NCBI GenBank assembly: GCA_016223145.1
Contig: JACRPN010000001.1
Coordinates: 62,001 to 126,000 of the forward strand
Length of the DNA stretch: 64,000 bases
Reading direction: 5' to 3'
From: Armatimonadota bacterium
GTDB taxonomy: Bacteria; Armatimonadota; Fimbriimonadia; Fimbriimonadales; Fimbriimonadaceae
Each line of letters opens with the position of its first letter. The stretch's first letter is position 1. Below the pieces are notes generated by a model, which saw only the letters and a program-made list of their open reading frames with translations, was not told the DNA's origin and did not search any database. A program made the position numbers and the translations under genes. Shown piece by piece: positions 18,345-25,702 of the stretch.

Positions 18345-19088
18345 GTGTTTGGCAAGCCGGAGCAGGGCCTGGAGAGCTTTTATGCCTGGATGGACCAGGA
18401 ACAGCACCGGGTTGCCGACCAAAAGGGAGCCTGGCTCGGAGCCATCCTTGGCAGTACTTGGGGCATGACCGGCGGGGCCATCGGCGGGTTGGTCGGGGGG
18501 CTACAGGTCCCTGCCGCTTATATTCCCCTCATCATTGCGCCGGCCACAATCGTCACCATCTTCACCCTGCGCTGGTACTTCTTGGCGCGTTCTGAGGAGG
18601 AGAAATCCACGGCCCGGCTGCGCGGTGAGGCGCGCGGGGTGATCCAGCGGCTCTGGATGGCGCGGATCACTCAGAAGCTCCACGAGGTGCTGGGCGAAGA
18701 GGCGGTCTATCTGCTGAATGAGGGTGCCAAGCAGTGGTTCCGGTGCAAGACGGCGCTGGATTCCTCGGTGATCAAGGCGACAAGTGCCGATTCGCCTTGG
18801 CGCCAGGCGCGGGATTCAGGCTTAAGGTCCATGGATGCGGCAATGGCGCGGCTGGTGCTGCTGTGCGGCAATGGCGCTGTGCCCTCGCGAGAGACCGGTC
18901 CGGCGCCGCACCTCTTGGAAGACATGCGCCAGATGGCGGACGAGGCTTCGAAGATGGCCGAGAAGCTGGCCAAGCGCACCGGCATCTCCTCGGGCGACGC
19001 TTCGAGCGACCTGCGGCGGGTAATCGGCGAACTGAAAATGCTCTCAGCCGCCGATGACGAATACGACCGGATCAGGGAGGAGTTGTAG
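18345..19088 (+). CDS. Hypothetical membrane protein
   Basis: About 247 residues from the GTG at 18345; an in-frame ATG at 18276 would add 23 residues, but those look non-coding and would overlap the comF upstream region. Two membrane segments occur near residues 25-75 (AILGSTWGMTGGAIGGLVGG and YIPLIIAPATIVTIFTLRWY), the first Gly-rich. The remaining 170 residues are cytosolic, helical and charged. No family recognised. It ends 13 bp before the end of nuoF on the opposite strand. Confidence 0.7.
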   Translation: MFGKPEQGLESFYAWMDQEQHRVADQKGAWLGAILGSTWGMTGGAIGGLVGGLQVPAAYIPLIIAPATIVTIFTLRWYFLARSEEEKSTARLRGEARGVIQRLWMARITQKLHEVLGEEAVYLLNEGAKQWFRCKTALDSSVIKATSADSPWRQARDSGLRSMDAAMARLVLLCGNGAVPSRETGPAPHLLEDMRQMADEASKMAEKLAKRTGISSGDASSDLRRVIGELKMLSAADDEYDRIREEL

Positions 19089-19101
19089 GTGGCGAACCGA
19101 C

Positions 19102-20430
19102 TTACCCGCCCACTGCGATCGCCGGTTCGGGCCACATCGAGAGCCCTTCGGCGTCTGTGACGATACTCCGGCCCGTTTTGATGTAGTGCTCGAACTCTTC
19201 GCGGAACACGCGGATCGCGCCCTGCACCGGCCAAGCCGCCGCATCGCCGAGACCGCAGAACGACCGCCCGTCGATCTGGCTGCAGACCTGAAGCAGGAGC
19301 TCGATATCGCCCTCTTGGCCGTGCCCGCTGCGGATGCGGTCCAGGATCTGCTCCAGCCACTTTGTGCCCTCGCGGCACGGAGTGCATTTGCCGCAGCTTT
19401 CCCGCGCATAGAAAAGGGAAGTCCGCCAGATGTAGTTCACGATGCAGGTCTTGTCGTTCAGGAACATGCATCCGCCCGAACCGACCATCGACTTGACCTC
19501 GGCCATTTCCTCGTACCCGATGACCGCGCGGCTGCACATCTCCGCGTCGATGATCGGCACCGAACTGCCACCTGGCACGCAGGCCTTGAGTTCGCCGCCT
19601 TTCATGCCTCCGGCTAGCTCCAGGAGTTCCATCAAGGTTGTCCCAAACTCGATCTCGTAGTTGCCGGGCTTGTTGACGTGCCCTGAAACCGAGAAGACCT
19701 TGGTGCCACGCGAGTTCTTGGTGGTTGCGCCGAGCGTCGCATACCACGCGCCGCCTCGATTGATGATGTGCGGAGCGCAGGAGATCGTCTCGACGTTGTT
19801 GATGAGCGTGGGGCAGTCCCACAGCCCCGCGACCGTCGGCAGCGGCGCGTGGGGGAACTTGAGCCTGGGCATGCCGCGTTCGCCCATGAGGCTCGACATC
19901 ATCGCCGATTCCTCGCCGCACTCGTAGCTGCCCGCACCCATATGCAGGTGCAGCTCATAGTTCACACCCGAGCCGAAGATGTTCTTACCAAGATAGCCGG
20001 CTTCGTAGGCCTCGTCGATCGCTTTGCGCAGCGCGCGAGCGGCGTCCACGAACTCGCCGCGGATGTAGATGAAGCCCATGTCGGCCTGGGTCGCGTAGCC
20101 CGCCAGCATCATGCCCTCGACCAGTTGGTGCGGGCACTGCTCCATGAGCTGCTTGTCTTTAAAGGTGCCGGGCTCGCCCTCGTCGGCGTTGCAGAGCACG
20201 TAGTGGGGCTTGGTCTTCTCCTTGGGAAGGCCGTTCCACTTGATCCAGGCGGGGAATCCGGCGCCGCCACGGCCTCTGAGCCCAGAAGCTTTTACCTCGT
20301 CGATGACGGCCTGGCGGTCCATTTTCAAGGCTTTGCGGATCGCCTTGTAGCCGCCGACCTTCTCGTACCCCTTGAGCGTGCAGGTGGCGGGATCGCCCGC
20401 GTGTTCGAGAAGGAGCTTCATCTCAGCCAT
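19102..20430 (-). CDS. nuoF: NADH-quinone oxidoreductase subunit F
   Basis: NADH- and FMN-binding subunit of complex I. The 442-residue product shows GLRGRGGAGFPAW (NADH site), the FMN-binding region CNADEGEPGTFKD, GAGSYECGEESAM, and the N3 4Fe-4S cluster ligands ESCGKCTPCREG plus the Cys in FCGLG. The ATG at 20430 is taken since conserved sequence begins shortly after. The upstream open frame to 20913 crosses an inverted repeat and is not coding. Unusually, nuoE is divergent from it instead of in the same operon, and nuoD lies 11 kb away. Confidence 0.95.
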   Translation of the reverse strand: MAEMKLLLEHAGDPATCTLKGYEKVGGYKAIRKALKMDRQAVIDEVKASGLRGRGGAGFPAWIKWNGLPKEKTKPHYVLCNADEGEPGTFKDKQLMEQCPHQLVEGMMLAGYATQADMGFIYIRGEFVDAARALRKAIDEAYEAGYLGKNIFGSGVNYELHLHMGAGSYECGEESAMMSSLMGERGMPRLKFPHAPLPTVAGLWDCPTLINNVETISCAPHIINRGGAWYATLGATTKNSRGTKVFSVSGHVNKPGNYEIEFGTTLMELLELAGGMKGGELKACVPGGSSVPIIDAEMCSRAVIGYEEMAEVKSMVGSGGCMFLNDKTCIVNYIWRTSLFYARESCGKCTPCREGTKWLEQILDRIRSGHGQEGDIELLLQVCSQIDGRSFCGLGDAAAWPVQGAIRVFREEFEHYIKTGRSIVTDAEGLSMWPEPAIAVGG

Positions 20431-20471
20431 GGCTGCGTGGCAGTTTACCGAAGGGGCGGGAAACGGGGCGT

Positions 20472-20584
20472 GTGTCATCCCGAGCGCAGCGAGGGATCTG
20501 ATCGGAAGGGGCCCGTCGATGGTAGGGTGACCTCCCAACTCGGAGTAGGTCCAAACAGATCCCTCGCTGCGCTCGGGATGACAC
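20472..20584. repeat. Perfect 29-bp inverted repeat between divergent nuoF and nuoE
   Basis: Arms 20472-20500 and 20556-20584 are perfect reverse complements separated by 55 bp. The core ATCCCGAGCGCAGCGAGG is of a kind widely dispersed in spacers of some bacteria. It occupies most of the promoter region of both nuo genes, so any transcript starting outside it would carry a very strong hairpin. Confidence 0.92.
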
Positions 20585-20616
20585 CTCCCCCAAACCCCAA
20601 AAGGTAGAATCGCTCC

Positions 20617-21228
20617 GTGAGCGAGCACCTTCACGTAGGTTCGGCCGAGTCGCGGCCACGGATTCCCAAGCGCGAGGAGGTGGAACTCCGCTTCTCCGAC
20701 AAGGCTGTCAAAGAGCTGGAAGCGCTGAAGAGCCATTATCCCGACCTCAAGAGCCTGATCCTGCCTGGCCTGTGGATTGCCCAGCGCGAATGGGGCTGGT
20801 GCTGCGAGGGCGCCATCGCCGAAGTCGCCTACCGGCTGAGCCGCGCCTACGCCGAAGTCGAAGGCGTTGCGACGTTCTACACGATGTATGACAAGCACAA
20901 ACCTGGCCGCCACAAGCTTGAGGTGTGTACTTGTCTTACCTGCGCCACTTGTGGCGCGTATAAGCTGGGGGACTACCTCAAGAAGAAGCTCGGGGTCGAG
21001 TACGGCGAAACGACAGCCGACGGCGAGTTCACGCTGGAAGAGGTCGAGTGCTTGGACGCCTGCGACCGTGCGCCGCTGATGCAGGTGGGTGACGAGTACT
21101 TCGGCCCGCTCGACGAAGCCAAGGTCGACGCGCTGCTAGAGGACCTGAGAAGGTCCAAAGAACCCACCACCCGCAAGCTGGCCGACGCCATTGTGACCTG
21201 CCACCTGAAGGCGACCGAACGGGCCTAA
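20617..21228 (+). CDS. nuoE: NADH-quinone oxidoreductase subunit E
   Basis: A 203-residue 2Fe-2S subunit of complex I. Four Cys ligands are seen as CTCLTCATCG and ECLDACDRAP, with the helical N-terminal GVATFYTMYDKHKPG region typical of NuoE/thioredoxin-like ferredoxins. The GTG at 20617 gives about 20 residues before conserved sequence. It is divergent from nuoF, its physical partner, and its end overlaps the convergent URO-D-fold gene by four bases. Confidence 0.93.
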   Translation: MSEHLHVGSAESRPRIPKREEVELRFSDKAVKELEALKSHYPDLKSLILPGLWIAQREWGWCCEGAIAEVAYRLSRAYAEVEGVATFYTMYDKHKPGRHKLEVCTCLTCATCGAYKLGDYLKKKLGVEYGETTADGEFTLEEVECLDACDRAPLMQVGDEYFGPLDEAKVDALLEDLRRSKEPTTRKLADAIVTCHLKATERA

Positions 21229-22355
21229 TCACCCTTTCCATACCGGCCCGCCTCTTTCGCGTAGGCCACGGCCTTGCAGAGGGTGTCCGGATTCACACCC
21301 GCGTAAGTTTCGCCCCCGATCGCCAGCGCGTAGCCGCCCCCGGGCATCCCGACCGAGAGCGCGTGGTCGATCGCCGGCTTCGCCGAGGCGAAGTCGCCAT
21401 ATAGGTCCTTGCAGTTCAGGCCGCCGCTGAAGAACACTTTGCCCCCGAGGTCGCGCTTGGCGTTCTCGATCTGTGAGAATCCGCCCATGTCCATGCTGGT
21501 CAGTTTCATCACGTCGGCATAGGTGGCAAAGTGGTGGTCGTTCGGCCCGTCGGCATGAAGGTAGCGGTCCTTGCTGCCATACCGCCCATAAAGCGCCATG
21601 TTGTAGGGCATGACGTGCTGGCGATAGAGGGCGTCGGAAATGAACGCCGAATGGTCGTCGCAGAGCCCCAGGCCCGTCGAGCGCACCCCATAGCGCCGAT
21701 CGTGGTAGTCCTTGAGCTTGATGAACATGAGGAACATCTTTTCGAAGACCTGGTGCACCAGCATCGGGTCGTCGTGGAGCGCCAGCATGATCTCCTCGAC
21801 GTCGAGGAACCCGCACGCAGCAGACAACGGTGGGTGGATCCCCACGCCCCCTCCTGTTGGGAGCCCGAGTCCGAGCTTGTCAGCCTTCTCCTTAAGACGG
21901 TCCACCTGACGGTAGACCTCCTGCACCCTCGGGTTATCTTCCGGTTCGATGACTCTGAGCTTCGCTTCGGCCTCTTCGAGGCTCATCGTGCGCAGGATCC
22001 AGGGCGAGGTGTCGTCTGGGTAGTCCACCGGCAAGTCGAAGGCGATGGCCTCACCGATCGGCCCAAAATCGATGCCCAGGCTCGCCCCGGTGCGGTCATC
22101 CTGAAGCTCCTCGAAGCACCAGTAAAGGCCGTGAAGCTGCACCTCGATTTGGAGGTCCAGCGAGCCGTAGGCGTCCTTGAAGAAGTCGCGGACGTTGATG
22201 CCGAGCTGCTTGCAGAAGAAGCTTCCTCCCATCGCCAGCAGGATGGGCACCCGGTCTGGCTCTTCAAAACGCCTGGCTGCGGCCAGTCGGAGCTTGGAAG
22301 CCTCGATGGCTTCGGCGTAGCGTGAAAGGTCGAACTTATGGGTGATGGCACTCAT
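21225..22355 (-). CDS. Uroporphyrinogen-decarboxylase-fold protein
   Basis: A 376-residue member of the URO-D/MtaA superfamily. The opening DRVPILLAMGG and the late segments LHADGPNDHHFA and GGLNCKDLYGDF match the barrel of this superfamily, but the porphyrin-binding Arg motif of true HemE is absent, so it is not expected to act in heme synthesis. A His and a Cys (in LHADGPNDHH and GGLNC) could form part of a zinc site as in corrinoid:coenzyme methyltransferases, but the HxC motif is not seen. It is divergent from a secreted beta-helix gene, suggesting a link with carbohydrate use. Confidence 0.78.
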   Translation of the reverse strand: MSAITHKFDLSRYAEAIEASKLRLAAARRFEEPDRVPILLAMGGSFFCKQLGINVRDFFKDAYGSLDLQIEVQLHGLYWCFEELQDDRTGASLGIDFGPIGEAIAFDLPVDYPDDTSPWILRTMSLEEAEAKLRVIEPEDNPRVQEVYRQVDRLKEKADKLGLGLPTGGGVGIHPPLSAACGFLDVEEIMLALHDDPMLVHQVFEKMFLMFIKLKDYHDRRYGVRSTGLGLCDDHSAFISDALYRQHVMPYNMALYGRYGSKDRYLHADGPNDHHFATYADVMKLTSMDMGGFSQIENAKRDLGGKVFFSGGLNCKDLYGDFASAKPAIDHALSVGMPGGGYALAIGGETYAGVNPDTLCKAVAYAKEAGRYGKGD

Positions 22356-22391
22356 CGCCTAAAGGTTCCCTCATCGCAATGACAGACTCCA

Positions 22392-22406
22392 TCCCGATCA
22401 TCGGGA
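22392..22406. repeat. Palindrome TCCCGAT-C-ATCGGGA
   Basis: A 15-bp palindrome with a single central base, lying between the divergent URO-D-fold and beta-helix genes. The same arms with a different central base recur at 36206-36220 (G) and 62250-62264 (A). Confidence 0.75.
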
Positions 22407-22488
22407 CGGAGGCATTTTGACAGTGGTCTGAGCTGGCCTCCCTGGCCGGTAAGGAATACTGAGTGTGCTGCCACGAGGTGGAATTCCG

Positions 22489-24555
22489 ATGTTGATGGTC
22501 TTGGTCTCGGCGTCTTTGGGTCTCGCCCGACTTTTGGCGGGCCCGAGCCAGACGCCTGTCGAATACTACGTCTCGCCACAGGGCGACGATAGCTGGAGCG
22601 GCAAGCTGAACTCGCCGAACGCTGCCAAGACCGATGGGCCGTTCCGAACCGTTGAGCGCGCCAGGCGGACGATCGCGGAGATCGACATCCGAACGCGCGG
22701 TAAGGAGATCGTGGTCTGGCTGCGCGAAGGCGAGCACCGGCTGACTGACACGCTAAGGTTCGTCGGGCCAGGGTGGGGAAGCGCCACGGCGCCGGTGCGC
22801 TTCGAGGCCTATCGGAGCGAAAAGCCCACGATCAACGGCAGCTTACCGGTGGCCGTTTGGAAGCCTGTGAGCGATCCCGCAACGCTCAAGAGGATCTCGC
22901 CGCTCGCCAAGGGCCAGGTATTCGTCGCCGATCTGAAAGCCCAAGGGATCACCGACTTTGGATCGCTCAAACGCCGGGGGTTCGGCGTGCCCGTGCGCCC
23001 CGCCCCGCTGGAACTCACCTTCAAAGGCCAGCCCATGGAGCTTGCCCGATGGCCGAACAAGGGGCAGTGGACCCATATCGCCGATGTGCCTGCGGGCCCT
23101 CAGGGCGGCAAGTTTAGCTTTGAGGGCGTGCGACCCGCTCGATGGGAAGCCTCGGATGACATTTGGGTCCACGGCTACTGGACGTGGGATTGGGCCGACA
23201 GCCAGGAACACGTCATCAGCTTGGACGCGCTGACAAGGGAGGTCAGAACCGAAGAACCGCACGGGGTGTACGGCTACAAGAAGGGCGCTCGCTACTTCTT
23301 CCTCAACGTCTTCGAAGAACTGGATTCGCCCGGTGAGTACTTCGTGGACCGAGAGAACGGCCTCCTCTACTTCTGGCCGCCTGCGCCGCTCGCTGAGGGT
23401 TCCTGTGAGGTGTCCATGCTGGAGAAGCCGCTTGTCGACGTAAAGGGCGCTTCGCATGTGGCGTTCCGGGGCATCACGTTTGAAGGTGGCAGGGCAGGGG
23501 GCATAACGGTCCAGGGAGGAACAGGCATTATCGTCGAAGGCTGTACTTTCCGAGATTTCGGCAACAGTGCCGTGTCGGTTTCCGGTACCAGCTGCCGGGT
23601 GTCTTCCTGCGATATCTACGACGTCGGCGAGTGCGGCATTGAGCTGAGCGGCGGCGATCGGAAGACGCTTCAGCCAGGAAATAACGTCGTCGAAAACAAC
23701 CACATCTTCCGATGCCAGCGGACCTGCTACACCTACTATCCGGGCATCCGCTTGGACGGCGTGGGCAACACCATATCGCACAACCTCATCGAGGACCTGC
23801 CGCATAGCGCGATCCTGGGCGGCGGAAACGACCACCTGATCGAAGGCAATGAGATCGCCCGGGTCTGTATGGAGACCCACGACGCAGGGGCTTACTACAT
23901 GGGGCGTGACTGGACGCACCGAGGCAACCGCGTGATCGGCAACTACTTCCACGACCTCGGCAGGGGCGACGTGAACGCGGTCTATCTCGACGACTGGCTG
24001 TCGGGAACGCTTGTGCAAGGCAATGTCTTTTATAGGGCAGGGAGGGGGGTGATGATCGGCGGAGGGCGCGACAACACGGTTCGCGAAAACCTCTTCATCG
24101 ACTGCTCGCCTGCGATCCACGTGGACGCGCGGGGCAAGGGTTGGGCCTCCTCTTACTTCGATGGAAAGGACAACACGCTCTTCGACCGATTGCGGGCGAT
24201 GAACGGCACGCAGGGGCTCTATGCCGAGCGCTACCCGCCCCTCAAAACGATCCTGCAGGACGATCCCGCCTGGCCCAAAGGAAACGCTATCGAGAACAAC
24301 ATCCGGTTCGGGGGACGCTGGCTGGACCTCCTCGACAACGTCAAGGAGAAGGACCTGGTTCTCTCCGGCAATGCCTCCGATGGCGATCCGGGGTTCGTGA
24401 ATCCGGCGAAAGGGGACTACCGAATCCGGGCAAACTCACCGTTCGCGTCCCTGATGGCGTCCGTTGTCCAGCGCGAAAAGCCTGGTCTAAAGCTCGATCG
24501 CTACCGGAAGATGCTGCCCGAGCGAAAGGGCCCGTTGTTTGGTCTGGCGAAGTAG
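22489..24555 (+). CDS. Secreted right-handed parallel beta-helix protein
   Basis: About 688 residues. A signal peptide (MLMVLVSASLGLARLLAG) is followed by YYVSPQGDDSWSGKL and SPNAAKTDGPFRTVERAR, the usual start of secreted beta-helix polysaccharide-binding or lyase-like proteins; from about residue 280 repeated rungs appear (FRGITFEGGRAGGITVQGG, NNHIFRCQRT, NTISHNLIEDLPHSAILGGG). AGGTGGA lies eight bases before the ATG at 22489, so the GTG at 22465 is not used. Fold is pectate-lyase-like; the catalytic residues of a known lyase family could not be assigned. It may act on plant or microbial polysaccharide. Confidence 0.85.
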   Translation: MLMVLVSASLGLARLLAGPSQTPVEYYVSPQGDDSWSGKLNSPNAAKTDGPFRTVERARRTIAEIDIRTRGKEIVVWLREGEHRLTDTLRFVGPGWGSATAPVRFEAYRSEKPTINGSLPVAVWKPVSDPATLKRISPLAKGQVFVADLKAQGITDFGSLKRRGFGVPVRPAPLELTFKGQPMELARWPNKGQWTHIADVPAGPQGGKFSFEGVRPARWEASDDIWVHGYWTWDWADSQEHVISLDALTREVRTEEPHGVYGYKKGARYFFLNVFEELDSPGEYFVDRENGLLYFWPPAPLAEGSCEVSMLEKPLVDVKGASHVAFRGITFEGGRAGGITVQGGTGIIVEGCTFRDFGNSAVSVSGTSCRVSSCDIYDVGECGIELSGGDRKTLQPGNNVVENNHIFRCQRTCYTYYPGIRLDGVGNTISHNLIEDLPHSAILGGGNDHLIEGNEIARVCMETHDAGAYYMGRDWTHRGNRVIGNYFHDLGRGDVNAVYLDDWLSGTLVQGNVFYRAGRGVMIGGGRDNTVRENLFIDCSPAIHVDARGKGWASSYFDGKDNTLFDRLRAMNGTQGLYAERYPPLKTILQDDPAWPKGNAIENNIRFGGRWLDLLDNVKEKDLVLSGNASDGDPGFVNPAKGDYRIRANSPFASLMASVVQREKPGLKLDRYRKMLPERKGPLFGLAK

Positions 24556-24562
24556 ATTTGGC

Positions 24563-25702
24563 TCAAGCTTCGCCGTAGTCTCGAATCGCCTCAAGCATCC
24601 AGCGCATGTTGTCGAGTGGCACGTCTTGGCCGATCTCGCCGTGAAGGATGAGACCACCCGCCGGTGTGGCGAATGCCTCTACCACCGCCTTCACGTGGGC
24701 ACGGATCTCCGCGCGTGTGCCATGCGGGATGATGTGCTGGCGGTCGAGGTCGGAGCGGATGGCGACCCCTGGCGAAGGGCGAAGTGCGAAGGGCGAGGAG
24801 GACTGGGAAGCAACGGAGCGCGGACGTTCGGTCCGCTCTGGAGCGATTGGGGAACGCTCTCGCCCAATCATCTCAGCCACACGGTCTTCCCCCATCAGGG
24901 CGTGCTGTGGGTTCAGCACGTCAACTCCGACCTCGATCAGGTCCGGAAGGATGTCAAGCGTCCAGCCGTCGGTGTGGAAGAACACCGGCTTGCCAGCCTC
25001 GCGCGCCCTTTCAAAGAGCCGTGCATAGCGGGGTTTGAAGAAGCTGCGCCATTGCTGCGGGCTGATGAGAAGCGCGCGCTGGCTGCCCCAATCATCGGCG
25101 AAACCGATGCCGTCCACTCCCGCGCCGATCGCGCCGTCAATCTCGGCGAGGAAATACGCGACCAACCGGTCTGCCAGGATATGAAGCTCGGGCCGATCTT
25201 CGGCGAAGTCCATGTATAGATTCTCGGGGCCCCGGATCCACTGGAGCTGCTCAAAGAGCGCCCCTCCTCCTCCGTTCACCCAATGCTCGTGGCTGTCGGT
25301 AAGGCGCCTGCCCCAGTCCTCGAGAGCGTCCTTGGACGTGTTGGGAGGGAACTCGTAGCGGCCCAAGTCCGCCCAATCCGGCAGTCCCGGCTCGACCACC
25401 TCACCGGCGGTGTAGCCCTCCAGCCGCAGCCACTTGGACCCCCAAGCGTCGCGATACCACTCCACTTGGCTTGCGCCCTCCCCCGGCCGCCCGTCCCCTT
25501 GTCCCTCCGTCCCCCGGTCCCTTTGTCCCTTCTCTCCCCCAATGATCGCCGTGTTCCCAAAATCGTCGGGGAACTCGGCGACGAGCTCGAGAAGGGCTTG
25601 GCCGTGCCGTTTGAGAGCGCCGGGGAAGATGGCGTGTTGAAAGGGAATCCGGTCCGGGCACTCAAACCGGATGGCTCGCCGCACGCGTTCGCGGCTGTTC
25701 AT
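24563..25702 (-). CDS. URO-D-fold protein with two low-complexity insertions
   Basis: A 379-residue superfamily member starting MNSRERVRRAIRFECPDRIP, a typical opening for this group. HTDGWTLDILPDLIEVGVDV and LNPQHALMGEDRVAEMI are the conserved C-terminal barrel segments, followed by SDLDRQHIIPHGT. HemE porphyrin motifs and an HxC zinc motif are absent, so the reaction is unknown. Two non-homologous stretches interrupt it: about residues 55-79 and 281-315. Its ATG at 25702 overlaps the stop of the upstream glycoside-hydrolase-like gene by four bases, so both are probably coexpressed. Confidence 0.82.
   Translation of the reverse strand: MNSRERVRRAIRFECPDRIPFQHAIFPGALKRHGQALLELVAEFPDDFGNTAIIGGEKGQRDRGTEGQGDGRPGEGASQVEWYRDAWGSKWLRLEGYTAGEVVEPGLPDWADLGRYEFPPNTSKDALEDWGRRLTDSHEHWVNGGGGALFEQLQWIRGPENLYMDFAEDRPELHILADRLVAYFLAEIDGAIGAGVDGIGFADDWGSQRALLISPQQWRSFFKPRYARLFERAREAGKPVFFHTDGWTLDILPDLIEVGVDVLNPQHALMGEDRVAEMIGRERSPIAPERTERPRSVASQSSSPFALRPSPGVAIRSDLDRQHIIPHGTRAEIRAHVKAVVEAFATPAGGLILHGEIGQDVPLDNMRWMLEAIRDYGEA
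24758..24862 (-). repeat. In-frame low-complexity insertion, residues about 281-315 of the URO-D-fold protein
   Basis: The conserved MIG...IRSDLDRQH junction of the family is split by Ser/Pro/Arg-rich sequence. The DNA contains GCGAAGGGCGAAG words also found in the spacer at 32660-32672, and partial self-complementarity around 24825. No frame change. Confidence 0.65.
25466..25540 (-). repeat. In-frame GGGAC-type repeat insertion, residues about 55-79 of the URO-D-fold protein
   Basis: The coding strand here is a run of imperfect GGGACAA/GGGACGG words producing a Gly/Arg/Asp/Glu-rich peptide between AII and VEWYRDAWG, positions which are adjacent in relatives by family knowledge. This purine-rich composition differs sharply from the flanking gene. 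Confidence 0.7.
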
